A DNA stretch of 64,000 nucleotides from Vanilla planifolia (lineage: Eukaryota; Streptophyta; Magnoliopsida; Asparagales; Orchidaceae). A model generated the notes under the pieces. It searched no databases. It was not told the origin of the DNA and saw only the letters and a program-made list of their open reading frames with translations. The translations under genes and the position numbers were made by a program. This document shows, piece by piece, positions 35,905 to 48,119 of this stretch (within the stretch, counting starts at the first letter, position 1; the number at the start of each line of letters is the position of its first letter). The stretch is from positions 9,543,958 through 9,607,957 of the forward strand of contig CM043875.1 in NCBI GenBank assembly GCA_023846275.1. The letters are read 5' to 3'.

Positions 35905-36110
35905 TCAAAGAAAATTATTTGGAATAATAACATTACATTAAAAATTTCCATTTTCATGTGGAGAATTCTTACAATCTATTTCTTTTCTCAAAGAACTTAT
36001 ATAACCATTACATTTAGCTTTAGAATAAGTGCCCTTTCTATTCAAAAATAGACCCTTTAAATGATGTTTTTTTAAGCTATAATTGATCAAACCAATTATA
36101 TAGCATTTTT
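35905..36110 (+). pseudogene. LINE B zf-RVT region
   Basis: KIIWNNNITLKISIFMWRIL fits the 'iWxxxiPpKIsfFMWRLl' start of the zf-RVT domain found after the RT of plant LINEs. The cysteine pairs expected further on are not clearly readable. The minus-strand frame at 35757-35957 is a shadow of this region. Confidence 0.6.
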
Positions 36111-36399
36111 GCAACTTGTTTGAAATTTGAACATGTGATCACTTCCATTCATCTAAAGCTACATCATTAGTGGAGAAATGTACTACAAATTCTATAAAAG
36201 GTAAGGTGATATGTTTGTTGCCCTTAATGTTTTGTTAGAACATATGGAAGCCTCATAACCTAAGATTATTTTAGAAGCAAAATACAATAGTTAATAACAT
36301 AATTAAGAAAATCCTATCATTTAATTAAAAGTATATTCAAATTCTTTCCTTTGACCCAAACTTTCCAATTAAATTGTCAATTGGAACAACATAGGTTTA

Positions 36400-36940
36400 A
36401 CACCCCCTACCTCAATAATTAAATACAAAATTACACAAATTATGCACTTAACACCTTTTCCATTAAACATTATGAAACTGAATGTTGATTGGACCGGCTT
36501 GGGGCTACTTATGCCTATAAGTTGTAATGGGATTATTCATGATCATGTAGGTCTATCAATCAAACCTTTCTCATCATTTGTGGGCTATAAGATAAATATT
36601 AAAGTAGAAGGAATGGTGATAGTGTTGGGACATCAATTCTACAAAGACTTTGGTATTGTAAACATCATTATGGAATTGGATTACAAGGCTATCTTGAACA
36701 TTATACAAGATAGTGTGACTACTCTAAAGATTCTAAGTTTCATCAACAAAAACAAATAGATGAACTTCATAAGTAATCAATTTTAGCACATTTATAGGGA
36801 ATCTAATATAGTGGCAAATTACTTAGATCAATTGGACATTACTAGTCTTCAATATAACATCTTCAAGTCAAAAAAAATCCCAAAACTTTGTAAATCTTTC
36901 ATAAAACTAGTTATAATTTAATATCCTTATCTAAGGTTAG
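36400..36940 (+). pseudogene. LINE B C-terminal RNase H-like domain (broken)
   Basis: The open frame at 36442-36759 reads MKLNVDWTGLG, then NGIIHDHVG and DFGIVNIIMELDYKAI, matching the RVT_3 RNase H fold ('KLNFDGASxGNP', 'GGVIRDHxG', 'LGIxNIIVExDSxxxI'). It continues after a stop as FxHIYRESNIVANYLDQLDI (about 36781-36840), the 'HIxREGNxxADxLA' motif, and KLCKSFIKL. The first catalytic Asp is kept (NVDWTG) and the glycine-rich loop is altered. This is the best preserved part of LINE B. Confidence 0.85.
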
Positions 36941-38941
36941 TATGTGTGGTAACATAATGTAATTAAGGGCTTAGAGTTATCTTAGAAGCCCCCTTAATCC
37001 CATATTTTCAATCATTTTATAGGTAAATCTAATCCTAAGAAGCTTTTAATTTCATAACTTCTTTTCACATAGCTCATTCTTTAATTCTTATAGTTCATAC
37101 AATTATGATCTCATTATTCATAATTGTATTATTGTGCCATCTAACACACCTAGGACCTTGTTTTTTAGCTGTATAATGTTCATACTTTATCAAATGGTTT
37201 TTCATATTAGCCTACTTAGTTTAATCTCCACAATAATGCATCTAAGGTATTGAATTGTACTATGCAATCCCCAACTTTTGCTTAGTTAGTTCCTTATTTA
37301 AGTGTTATTTTTTGCTACTCTATCTCCTCTTTTCTTAGTACGCCAAGTCTTATTGTATCAAACAATTTGAAAATGCTATTTATTATTGGCTATCATCATG
37401 TTAATATGTTGGTCTTTGCTTCTGCATTGAATAAACCCTTCCCTCTCCTAGCTATAGCGGCGTGTCATACATGTACTATAGCTCTTTTTCCTAGATAAAT
37501 AATATTTATACACACCAGTCTTACTGATAAACTAAGTCTAAAATTCTTCTTAACTTGTTTGTGTGCTCCATCTTTTCTTTTTCAGTTCATTCAATTTTGT
37601 ACATTTCTTTGTATAGTATGTGGTGACATATCTATTATGAATATCAGCATTTGAGTATGATGGACACTCTCTCTTTATGAACTAGTATGCATTGTTAAGA
37701 CAATTGATGAGTCATCACATTAGTTTATTGAAATTATTAGCCTTATCTATTTTGTCTATTATTGATTGTCTTAGTTCAATACATATGATCATAGCATAGA
37801 ATTTAATATTTGAACAATATGGCACATAGTTAGCTTATTTTTCATTCCTAATTACTTATTGGATGACATCATTTTTGTATGATCGCTTTTTTAGACCAAG
37901 ATGATGACTCAATAGTGGCTATATAAGAGTCTTGTATTATTGACAAATTTTGTAGTATGATAAATGCTCCCTGTATGCTACAATCATCACTAATGACACT
38001 CCTAGAACCTAATATAAAACTCTAAGTATAAAGCAGTAGCCTCCAATACAAATTACTATAAATCTAAGGTAGAACATCACTCATAGGAGCATGATTGGTC
38101 ATGGCTAAGCTAGATCAAGTGCTGTTAATCTATTACATGGAGTCTAATGCAGCTCTATATATCATTCCTCCTATGATCGAGATTGAAAATGGTTATATAG
38201 TGTTAACTCAAATTTATGAATAGTCATCAAACTAGCCTCTATTCCCAAAGTGTAACAATCGATTATAATACTACCTTTCATAATGCAAAAAGATCTACAT
38301 TATTTGACTAAAAAAACTTCTATTCAATTAAGATGATTGAATCTTTTGATCAACAATCTATTATAACCTCATTGCCATCCTAGTATAATGTGTAGTATTA
38401 AGCCATCTAATAAAACAAATCTTGTATTTGCATGTGTTCTTTATGCAAGTACAAATGCTCCAATTAGCACATTTGTAAGAAAATCTTCATCCACCCTATA
38501 GTCATGAATCACACTATCTTATTAGACATTTAAGAATCTTTATTTTTCAATAATCGTTAAGGAAACTATTATATGAGGGTCTTGCATTGCGAGTTTTGTG
38601 TATTTAACTAATTTTTTTGGAAAATTAGAAAAATTATAAAAAAATCACATAAGAAATAATGATATTAATACTATGTAAATTGGTTAAATATTAATTTTAA
38701 ATTTTAAATATTTGACTCAAATAGAAGATACAAATGATAATATTTAAATTCAAAAAATAATGTGATTAACATAACCAAATTTAATATTTAATTAATGCAT
38801 CAATAACAATCTCCAGGACTTACTTGTTCTGCACCACTCAAGTACTAGGAAAATGAAATGTCATAGTGACATACCACAAGGTGAAAGAAAGGTATAAGTG
38901 GCTACAAAATAAAACGTCATAGTGGGGCAATACTATAAGGG
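36941..38941. other. AT-rich DNA with no recognisable feature
   Basis: No domain-like peptide or bounded repeat was found. It may include the LINE B 3' UTR at its left end, but no poly-A tail marks where that stops. Confidence 0.4.
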
Positions 38942-39606
38942 TGTATGTTGGAGAGTCCTAAATTGGCAATGAATTCTTTGTAGAATGGACACAAAAGAAG
39001 CGAGTCAATGACAATCTATCAAGTCATTGGATAAGTCACACCACAGTTTGGATCACCAATGTGGGAAAGTAGAAAATTTCATTATTCATGGCAAACTTTT
39101 GAATATAAACACCAATACTTTTTAAATAAAGTTTTTTCAAAACATGAAGGCTCTTCTAAAAAAATCAACTAATCTTGAAGCCAAGAACAAATTTTGGATT
39201 ATGAGTGTGACATATTCATAAAAACCGACCAACAAATTAAAACCACATATAATCTAATACAAAAGCTAGTATCTGAAGACATGTGGTAGATAGGTTTTGG
39301 CCTTCCAATTAGTTTAAGGGATGAAAACATGCATGTTGAATCTTAGTTGTTATCGAATGGATAGGCATCTAATAATATATATTAATAAAATAACATGTCA
39401 TCAAGGATTGATTAACAAAGTTATTCATATAATGCATTGATTGAACATTGAATCAAGGGTTGAGCAATGTTAGATGTACATGAAAGTAGCAACATGTGAT
39501 TTAGTGGATCTATCCTTGTATGGTAATAAACTCATGTTGTCTCCTTGAAACTTTTGGCTTTTCATCATAATCAATTTTATCCACATCAATTAGGGTTGCT
39601 ATAACA
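38942..39606 (-). repeat. Probable gypsy-type LTR, minus strand
   Basis: Read on the minus strand, the block starts TGTTATAGCAACCC right after a polypurine tract and ends CCAACATACA, giving TG...CA ends and a 665-bp length. Just upstream (minus strand) of the tract the sequence gaattcaaaagtgaattctt resembles the last codons of gypsy pol ('EDEFF'), after which the tract and 3' LTR normally follow. No integrase or RT was readable further along. Single copy in the window. Confidence 0.4.
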
Positions 39607-39618
39607 CCTCCCTCATTT
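39607..39618 (-). other. Polypurine tract, minus strand
   Basis: AAATGAGGGAGG on the minus strand immediately precedes the proposed LTR start TGTTATAGC. Confidence 0.4.
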
Positions 39619-40859
39619 AAGAAAGAATTCACTTTTGAATTCTTTGTAGCAAAAAAAGAAGGGGTTAAATTTTTGAACTTATAGTAACATTGTCAAATTA
39701 TCTTAAATAGATGATTAAGTAAAATCTCAAGAATAGTACATGATCATCATCTAGCTATTTATACTCATTAAACTTTGTAGTAACAAATAGCTAAGAGGTG
39801 ATAATGTGTAAACCTTGCTAAGAATAAGAAGTTAGGGGTTTGTCTTGATCTGAACTCAACAACCAAATCACTACTAAGTTAAGTTATTATTTGGAAATTT
39901 AAGTAAAGTCCCAAATCCAACTCCACTGATCAATGATGTAAATTAATGAGCTCGAAATGCCTTAAAATATGCATAACCTCTAAATTTTGAATAAGAACTT
40001 AATCCCTCATGTGATATTAAATTAGAATTATTATAAATAAATTGAAGATCAAATGACTCATCAAGTTCCTATTTTTTAAAGATTTAAGTGATTAGAGCAT
40101 AAAATATCATTAGTATTACATTTTATGTACATTTTATTTCTCATAATTAGTTAATTATTTAAGAAAATTGTATTTTGTAGCCTTTGTCAACTCCAACTTG
40201 TTGGAGGCCTGTAGTTGCTACAACTCAATCAAGGTTCATAGCCACTACATTTCAACTGAGCTCAATTTCCACCTTCACCACCTCTAATGTCTGGTCGTAT
40301 CTACTACCTTCAAGGTTTGGATCTCCACCAACTTTGATGCTTGCATTACCTCTATCATTTTCATGGTATGCAATTTATGCTTAACCATGCAGCTCTCAAA
40401 TGCTCCTCTCCTTCACTTTTGATACATAGAGAATTGAACTATTTTTGCAAACCAATAAAGAAGAAGGCCATGAAACATTTCATTGTGTTAGCTTGTTAAA
40501 GTAGCCACACAAATTATATTTTAGACTAGATCTTGATTCCAATTTCTATTGTCTCAATAGTTTTAAGCCAAGGACTTTTCTTTCAACTTATTTCTTATAG
40601 AGTAAGAGTCTAACACCACAACAAAGTTTAGTTGTTAAAAAATTTCATAAAACCTTGTTACCTTGTTTATAATCTGTGAGCTTTGCTATCCTCCTACATG
40701 GTTGACCAATAATTTCCTCTTAACTTTCGTTAGTCTTATACTTCAATGCTAAGATGGTTTCTCTAAACCTTTAATTTCTTCTAATATTTCTATATCATAC
40801 TCAAATTTACCTCTTGGAATTGCATATCATGAATACTTTGGCATCAAACTTTATTCATT
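39619..40859. other. Unassigned segment between an LTR and a copia gag relic
   Basis: No domain-like peptide was found in either strand. The plus-strand frame at 40184-40384 is Ser/Thr-rich with no recognisable motif and lies in locally GC-richer DNA. I do not call it a gene. It could be the leader or LTR of the copia relic that follows. Confidence 0.35.
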
Positions 40860-41350
40860 GGCTATGATTGTCTCAATTAGGTTGATGGCATCAAACCTTC
40901 CCTCTTTCTCATGATCATCACAAATTAAATCAATCAATCGATCCCAATTTACAAAAATTGAGTCCAACTATATCAATTCATACTAACTATAATCATTTAA
41001 TCTCTCACTCTTACAATTATTTCATTCACTGCTTAGACAACTATCTCTCCTTAAGCATGGATAATATCTACAATTATTTATGCAAATTAAACTCGAACTT
41101 TCATCAAACATTTAAAGGAAAACTTAATACCATCACTAAAGGAAATCAAAACATCCATGAATATTTATAGTTGATCCAGAGTATAGTTGTTGAACATACC
41201 CTTATTGGTGATGATTTTACTTGATCATCACTACTAGAGAATGCATATTTATCAACTAACTCCTCTATAGTGATGATTTTACTTGCATTCTCTAGTATCA
41301 AAAACATTTCTGTTCAAGTAGCTGCACATATTAGATTACCCATCACTAGC
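40860..41350 (+). pseudogene. Copia gag relic, UBN2 type
   Basis: The open frame at 40958-41170 contains DNIYNYLCKLNSNF and FKGKLNTITKGNQNIHEYL, continued after a stop by LIQSIVVEHTLIGDDF (about 41171-41218). This follows the UBN2 pattern of copia Gag ('iWxxLxxxFxxxxxxRxxxLrxxLxxxkKGxxsixeYLxxik', then 'LaxiGxPisddd'). The family differs from elements A and B and is closer to Retrofit/Ale-like Gag. Sequence after 41220 is scrambled by a 62-bp duplication. No LTR, primer-binding site or pol was linked to it. Confidence 0.6.
41209..41297. repeat. Local 62-bp direct repeat with a 14-bp inverted repeat
   Basis: TGATGATTTTACTT occurs at 41209-41222 and 41271-41284. TACTAGAGAATGCA (41232-41245) and TGCATTCTCTAGTA (41284-41297) are exact reverse complements 38 bases apart. 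Together they could form a foldback within the decayed gag. Confidence 0.85.
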
Positions 41351-41399
41351 ACAAAGAAAGCTTTTTAGAATAGGTAAAAAAATGGCTTAAAAAATATCA

Positions 41400-41670
41400 A
41401 TAGTAATTATTCTACATAATATTGTCGCATAAAATCTAAAGCACTTTGCAACAACTTGCAATTGCAGTAAAAGACAGGATTTATACAACAGTTGACCTTA
41501 GAGTCACTGTACTGAGCAGGACTTTATATAGCGGTTCTTAAAACAACTCGCAATTGCACTAAAACAGCTTATTAGTGAACCACAAATAGTTTATACTGTG
41601 GTTCACTTTATGAAGCGGTTCACTTTGTAAAGCTGGTCTTTTACTATGTTCAATTAAGAAACTCTATATA
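41400..41670. mobile_element. CACTA-like transposon subterminal region (relic)
   Basis: This segment holds repeated short units: cttgcaattgca and ctcgcaattgca, atagcggttc and gaagcggttc, and an exact 10-bp inverted repeat GTGAACCACA/TGTGGTTCAC (41575-41584, 41597-41606). Arrays of 'gcggtt / aaccgc' and 'ggttcac / gtgaacc' units in both orientations are typical of subterminal regions of plant CACTA (En/Spm) elements, where the transposase binds. No CACTA terminus or transposase is visible, so the call rests on repeat texture. Confidence 0.4.
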
Positions 41671-42558
41671 AACTCCAACTTAGCACAATGTTTCACTAAA
41701 AAACCAAAATTTAAAACACATTTTCTGAATTTTTTTTCAATCGATCGGTGGTATAAATAAACATATTACACTCAAATTAAATCGAACAGAACAGATTAGA
41801 TTCATCTTGAAAATACATATCATCGACACATAACTCACCAGCATAGATAAGAACTACAAGTCTACAAATAATTAATGAAAAGTCTGTCTCAGCTATTCAC
41901 AAAAAAGAACACCATCAGGAAGATCTAAAGACATGAAGATAATTAAAAATATTAAGGATTAGTTAAAAGATTAGAAAATATACATCTAGGTTTTCAATGA
42001 GGTTTATCTAATTTCTTTTCTGTGAAAAACTCCTACAGATTTGAGAATTTTAAATCAAAATACAATTAACCCTCATCTGCAACAAATACAACAATTAAAC
42101 AAAAAAAAAAATATTATTTTTTTAATTTCATATAACATCAAATAGGTAACAAATATTCCACAAACATACAATTAGTTTTTTTTAGATTATTATCTATTTA
42201 ACTTGGTATGTACATTTTTCTAAAGCTGTTTATATAATTAATTATTATTAATTCAAATGTACAAATTATAAAGTGCATCCAGCTTCTTTTAAATTTCGTT
42301 CGATTTGTTTCGATTGTATTATTTTGAATTATTTATTTTAAAAAAGTTGATTACATCTCCCTGCATTTTTCCAGGCTTATCAAATAAATTAGAATTTCTT
42401 TTTATTTATTATATAAGAAAATAAACTTTGAGATATGTATTGAGAGAATAATGGTATAGATGATCTAAACTTTTATGGAAGTACATATTATAAAAAACGA
42501 GCATTATGTTGTTCATATGTTCTACATTCTCAAATAGTACAAATTGGGATGATCTCAA
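41671..42558. other. AT-rich DNA with no recognisable feature
   Basis: No coding or repeat structure was found apart from an A/T homopolymer-rich stretch at 42100-42125. Confidence 0.4.
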
Positions 42559-42622
42559 AGCTACTTTAAATTAATTAACATTTAATCTCAAGCTACTTTA
42601 AATTAATTAACATTTAATCTCA
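42559..42622. repeat. Exact 32-bp tandem duplication
   Basis: A unit starting AGCTACTTTAAATTAATT and ending TTTAATCTCA occurs at 42559-42590 and again at 42591-42622 without a mismatch. Confidence 0.9.
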
Positions 42623-43539
42623 AGTGTATGGCAAATTGTAGATATGAAAAGACAATCATTTCAAGGAAATGAATTATATTTTTGAAACAATTGTGAGGTA
42701 ATTAAAATAATAATTTTTAAATGATAAAAGATAGGTCCTATCTAATTCAATAAAATAATTTCATTTCAAATATAATATTAATGCGTTCAATTTAAAAAAA
42801 ATAGTTGAATACACTATGTTATTATATAAGGAGTCTTAGTCTTAGCCATTTAATCGTGGTGGTCACCCCCATTAAAGATGGTTAGAATCTTAAAAATTTG
42901 ACAAGGATGCTCGAATACCAAAGTGTGATGTTGGTGCATTTGGCTTTCATATTGAAGTATGATGTAGATAGAAATATAATATCCACAACTACGTCGGATG
43001 AGACAACAACTAGATTGGGCAACAATCATTTTGCTCTTAGTGAACTTATGGTGGAGTCATAGTACTACAACTACTTAAATTAAATGACGATAAAAGGAAG
43101 TTGATGCTGAACAAGGCTATGGCTATGATGTGGCTTCTGATTTGAGTGGTTTTCTAAGATGAAAGCAACAATCTGAAATATAGTTTGTTGTGATGACTTG
43201 TATAAGTGTTTTTAATACGTGACTATATATGTGAGTCAACCTTGAATATGAGTTAAGATAATTTAACTTTTAAAATGTGAAATAGGAAATTAAATAATTT
43301 TTTTATTCAAGAACTCAATTTGTTAGAAAATTTATTTGACGCAATGGGGGATGGATGACAGATAATGGAACAAGTGATGATAGTTAGGCGATGGGGACGT
43401 CAAGACACAATCGATCGAAATTCTTAGGTCTTGTAGGGAGGGGTTTCAACGACATTCAAATATGTTTGAAAACAATGGTATGATTCCACCTAAATTTAGG
43501 TTATTACTTGATCATTTTAGTTACTTGAATCAATGGTAG
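42623..43539. other. Region upstream of LINE C, no gene seen
   Basis: This may include the 5' untranslated region of LINE C (the stretch 43330-43540 is locally GC-richer) but no boundary is visible. Confidence 0.35.
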
Positions 43540-44330
43540 GTATAAAAGGCCCTCCCTTCTTTAACTAAACATTTGTTGATGTCCTCGACAGCCTTATTGA
43601 TCATTCTCCATTCAAAATCAAATCAATTTTGATTTACAAATGGGAAACAAATGCTATATTTGAGGAGAAGGAATTAGAAAGTATGGTTGCCCCATTCAAA
43701 TTGGGACTTATAGGAAACTTCTCAAATGGGTGGCATAGCATGGAAATTCTATGGAAAGCATTCAATAAAATTTGGTTTCAAAATGAGGTTAAGGTTGGAT
43801 CATTGGACAGTAAACACGTCTTTATTAGATTTGAGGAGGAAGATTTTCACTAGTGTTGGGTTCACAGGTCATGAAATGTGGCTGATTTCTAAATGCAAAT
43901 TTTCAAGTGACACCTAAATTTCCATCTAGATACCATGCCAACCCTAGCTCTGATATGGCCCTCTTTTGAACACTTGCCTATTAATTTGTTTAGGTGGCAT
44001 TATACTCCAAAGCCACAATAATTGGCAACTCATTTAAGGTAGATGCTGCAAATCTTAACCAATCCCATCCCAGCATGGCTAAAGTCTATGTGGAAGTCTA
44101 TTTAGCCAAGGATTTGCCAAAATGATTTAGGATTACATAGAAAGAAAGAGCTCGTGGATACAATATGATAATATGCCTAATTATTACTTTTCTTGCTATA
44201 AATGTGGACATTCATCTTCTCATTGTAAACATAACACTAGAAAAGTAGACACACAAGCCCCCATGGAAATGGTAAGTTCTCCAACCATACATAACAAATG
44301 AACAAAGAACAATGAAGAAATAGAAAGGGA
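43540..44330 (+). pseudogene. LINE C ORF1: DUF4283 and zinc knuckle (broken)
   Basis: The open frame at 43629-43853 reads EEKELESMVAPFKLGLIGNF, then SNGWHSMEILWKAF and VKVGSLDSKHVFIRFEEEDF, a clear DUF4283 match ('LVGKFSxGRPSMExLRKxF', 'VGLLDxRHVLIRFxxEEDF'). Further on WPSFEHLPINLF and AWLKSMWKSI/PSMAKVYVEVYLA parallel the domain tail. At 44194-44226 CYKCGHSSSHC is a zinc knuckle missing three residues between the second Cys and the His (normally C-x2-C-x4-H-x4-C). The protein would have bound element RNA. The overlapping frame at 43726-43917 is a shadow. Confidence 0.85.
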
Positions 44331-44849
44331 TCTGACCAAACTATTATAAATCCTACATGCTCCATAGATCAAATGATGAGGAGGAAGATTTCTAATTCCT
44401 AAGTCCTCCATAGGCTAACACACCTAACTGATGCAAGGTTGCATAAGTAGATTCAAAAGTTAGCATGAATAAGGACAAATGTATGGTTAGCTTGATTGAA
44501 AGCAAGAGGAAAATAACTTTAAATAAGATTTATGACAATCATGCTACAATTAAGAAAGGCATCATATAGGAAAAATAGGGCTCGTTGTCACACTTTGAAG
44601 CTTCTTAGGATCATCGACAAAGAAATCTATATCTTCAAATACTATAAGAATTCAATAATAGTTTGCATAAAAGAGTAATTAATTTTTTATCAATATAACC
44701 TGATCAAGATGAATTTACTTTTATGAAGACAAAGAGATCTAAAAGAAGAGCAATGAAAGGTTTGGAATACCAGATCAATCTAAAAGGAGACATGCAAACG
44801 TTCAAAATCACTACAAATTGTGGATCAACCAATAATTAATGGATACTAC

Positions 44850-45420
44850 CCTTACTAAAACATAAGTGGGGTCATAAATGCTAAATCAATTTCTCACCTC
44901 AAACATATAATTATATCCAACAACATGACATTAGTGGGGCTTTACTAGAATCAATGTCTTGAGAAAAGAAGCTTCCTAACCTAGCATTATCCTTAGGATT
45001 TGATCATTTTGTTGGAAATTCCAATAACAAGATCTAAGTGCTTTGAAAAGGATGTAGACAATGTAAAAAACTAGACGATGATGAGCAATGCATTCATCTT
45101 CTTATCTAAAAATATGGAAACCAAATGCCAGTGTATTGTACATTAGTATATGCGAAATGTACAAGGCCATTAAGAAGGATATTATGGAACAATTTAACCA
45201 TAATTGTAGCAAATCTCAAAGGCTCATAAATGGTTAAGGGAGATTTTAATGTTAGTACTTTCATGAATGAATATAAGGGTTCTTACCCCCTTCCTTGCTT
45301 GAAATACATTAGTTCATAGATTGCATAAATTAATTTAGCCTAAAAGAACTTCCTTTCTTAGGCTCAATCCTTACTTGGCTTAAAAAAGAAAATGAAAATA
45401 GGTTTGTAAAAGACTGTATA
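44850..45420 (+). pseudogene. LINE C ORF2 endonuclease domain (broken)
   Basis: Peptides in order are LGFDHFVGNSNNKI, CKKLDDDEQCIHLLI, VYAKCTRPLRRILWNNLTII and MVKGDFNVSTFMNEYKGSYP. They match the endonuclease/exonuclease/phosphatase domain of plant LINEs ('KLGFDxxxSNxxxKIWVF', 'VYAKCTRxxRRxLWxxL', 'PWMVGGDFNVIxxxxEYKGG'). The catalytic Asp-Asn pair (GDFNV) is kept. It would cut the target to start reverse transcription. Stops interrupt each piece. Confidence 0.85.
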
Positions 45421-45499
45421 AGGTGTTGGTTAATAGAAATTAGATGAAAATTTGCCCTAGAGCAAACATACAAGACCTTTGTAGAATAGGGTTTGATCA

Positions 45500-46130
45500 C
45501 TTTATGTTGTTGTTATTGTACTCTAAAGCATAGAAATCTAGACTTAAAAAATGCAAGTATCAAAACATGTGATCCACACATCCAAAATGTTATAGAGTGA
45601 TGGAAAGTATTTAGGCAATTCGAACACACCTTATTATGATAACTTTAGTATTCCAATTAAGAAGATAGAAGGAATGCTTAAACTAGTGGTATAAAAACAC
45701 TTTTGGTAACATTTTCCAAGAGATTAAGGTTTCAAAAGAGGTGGTTAAGGATAAAGAAAAGAAATTTTAGGAAGGAAATTTAACGAAGGCATGATCGAAC
45801 TAATCAAAGCAAATGATCAACTCATGGAGGAACTAAATAAGGAAGAAATGTTCTGGTGTCGGATTGACTAAAACTAGCTAGCCCAAAGAGGAGGAAAAAA
45901 ATAGAAAATTTTGTCATGCTCTAATTAAAGATAAAATGTCAAAGTTTAACAATACTAATATTAAAAATTCATATAAATAAATGTTATCTAGACTAGAGAA
46001 GGCTAAAGGGGAATTTGTACAATTTTTTAAGATCTACTCTCTTTTAAAAAGGTTAATTAGGATGAGCAATTATTAAGAAACATTCCAAAAATTAATAACT
46101 AAGGAAGATGACAATGAACTTGTGAAAAAG
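45500..46130 (+). pseudogene. LINE C ORF2 linker (broken)
   Basis: KYQNM, stop, STHPKCYRVMES resembles 'FxNMWxxHPxFxxxVxxxW', the start of the linker after the endonuclease. NTFGNIFQEIKVSKEVVKDK matches 'xxFGNIFxxIKxAExxVxxxE'. The 'RNTKFFH' motif, well preserved in both LINE B copies, is only vaguely visible here (near 45900). Confidence 0.7.
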
Positions 46131-46149
46131 GATGAAATGGAGAGATAAA

Positions 46150-47370
46150 AGAAGTCATATTTCAATTAGATAAAGAAAGTGCACCAAGATTAGATGGATT
46201 TAATATTTAATTTTTTTTACAAATGCTCACAACTTGTGATGTACTAGAAGTAGCTAAGGATTTCATTACTGGAAGTCCAATTTCTAAGGCGATTGTAAGT
46301 GCTTACCTAGTGCTAATTCTTAAAACAGAGACACTTGGATTATTTAAGGCATTCAAATCAATTTTTGTATGTAATTATATAGAAAATACAATGTAAACTA
46401 TTGATAAAAAGTGTTCACAAAGTACTACCAAAAGTAATATATTCTAAATCAGTTGGATTCATTAAAGGGACAAAATTGTGGATACTATACTAATAGCCCA
46501 AGAATTAATAGGTTCTCATAATAAGAAAGTTAAAGACATGAATTGTACTCTCAAACTACATAAAACAATGCATTCGATGGCTTGTATTAGGATTTGCTAA
46601 GTAAAATGAAAAATTCAACTTTTCGGGTCAATTTAGCAAGTTGATCAGGAATATTATAGGTATCTCATGCTTTCCATCATGATCAATAGGATATCAAACA
46701 TATTCTTTCTACCATTAAGAAGCTAAATCACAATAATCCCAATTCTTCATTACTTTTTATATTGTCCATGGAGGCTTTTAGAAAGAAATTAAAAAGTGAG
46801 TTTGTAAATGGAAAACACTTCATTATGCAACACCTAATGATTGTCAAGTTATTTCACATCTATGTTATTCTAATGATATCATCATTTTTAGTAGAAGAGA
46901 ACTGAGATCTATGAAATAACTCAGGAGATTTCTAGATTTGTTCCAAGGTTTGTCAACTCTATAGCTAAATACACAAAAGAGCAAAATCTAAACTAGTAGA
47001 ACAATAATGACAACAAAAATAAAAAAGATAAGTAAGGTCATGAGTTTTAAATAAGGCACTTTTCACATAACATTCTTAGGATAATCCATATTTACTAGTA
47101 CAAAGAAAGTAATATATTATTAGCAAATACTTGACAAATAAAATTACAATATGATAAGTTGAAAGAAAAAATTATTTTCCATGTTTTGTAGATTAATCTT
47201 AGTGAAACATATTCTAAATTCTATTTTATCATTTTCATTAATGAAAAAACATCCCCTAATAAACATTATAGATATAGCTAAAAGGGTTATGAATAAATTC
47301 TTATGGATGGAGTTTAATAACATTCATAAGATCATTAGATCACTTTAGACAAAGTATGTGCCTCAACAAA
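46150..47370 (+). pseudogene. LINE C reverse transcriptase domain (broken)
   Basis: SAPRLDGF (about 46170-46200) is the 'APGPDGF' start of the RT domain. SVGFIKGTK follows as 'QxGFVKGRxI'. At 46855-46980 the catalytic YADD box is read as YSNDIIIFSRRELRSMK, followed by RRFLDLFQGLSTL and NTQKSKI ('YADDLIIFSxGxxxSxxxxxxxLxxFxxxSGLxxNxxKS'). The first catalytic Asp of YADD is changed to Asn. VKHILNSILSFSLMKKHPLI, then MNKFLWMEF, corresponds to 'IKxVLxSIPxYxLxxxxxP' and 'xxxFLWG' (47205-47330). Confidence 0.85.
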
Positions 47371-47599
47371 GGAAGTTAAGTTAAGATTAAGAAAACTAAA
47401 AAATATCATAATTACATAATCTCTTAAGTTGAATTGAAAAATGTTGATTTCCTAGTCATTCCAACTTTCATGAAGGAAATATACAAGAATGACAACAAAA
47501 GGTTATCAAGTTGGATACATGAAAACACATGGATGAGACTAGATATTTGGTTTTAGTACATATGCATAAATGCCTTATTTTATAGTTCTTCTTTTGAAG

Positions 47600-48110
47600 C
47601 CTCGATCATGATTGGTCAATCAACTTAAAAATGGCATGGAAAGTAATCATACACAATTTTTTTGAATTGAAAATGAGGAAATGATATAGAATACAAAATG
47701 CCATAACCAGATTTCAATGTTGGTGTAAAGAATTTTAAACAACCTACTACCCTTCTTAGAGCACTTGAATAGATTCAATATTTAGCTTGCATACAAATGT
47801 CCTCATTAACCAAATAAGGATTCTTTAGACCATGTTTTCATAGCTTATCATCTAACATGGAACCTATAGTCTTTTGTTTCTGAGGCTTAAGTGATTTAGC
47901 AACAAAATATTAATAGCACCCTCACCAATTGGTGGTAATAAATCTCTAAGAGTCAAGTAAATTATGAAGTACTTCAAATCATACCAATATTAATATATTG
48001 AAATATTTGAAAGTCAAGAAATAGAAATTTGTATCAATAAACTAATAAATTTGAGACAACCACTATCAACAACATTATTAACCAATACTACAACATCTTC
48101 ACCTATTTCC
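47600..48110 (+). pseudogene. LINE C zf-RVT and adjacent linker
   Basis: FQCWCKEF, then TTYYPS, resembles the 'FxWRxxxNxLPT' core of zf-RVT (about 47712-47760). Further on NIWKSRNRNLYQ (about 48000-48040) is the 'WxIWKxRNxxLYE' motif that links zf-RVT to RNase H in these LINEs. Zinc-binding cysteines are not clearly kept. Confidence 0.6.
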
Positions 48111-48119
48111 CTTTAATGC

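Larger units (their letters stand above)
32640..36940 (+). mobile_element. LINE B: plant L1-like non-LTR retrotransposon relic
   Basis: Domains occur in the standard order: ORF1 DUF4283, C-terminal part of the endonuclease, linker, RT, zf-RVT and RNase H. The N-terminal half of the endonuclease and the ORF1 zinc knuckle are missing, because only about 300 bp separates the end of DUF4283 from the last endonuclease motif. All reading frames are broken. No poly-A tail or target-site duplication was identified. Confidence 0.8.

Noticed and set aside
40184-40384. 66-codon plus-strand open frame, Ser/Thr-rich
   Set aside because: Locally GC-richer but with no known motif, no paralogue in the window and no plausible gene context.
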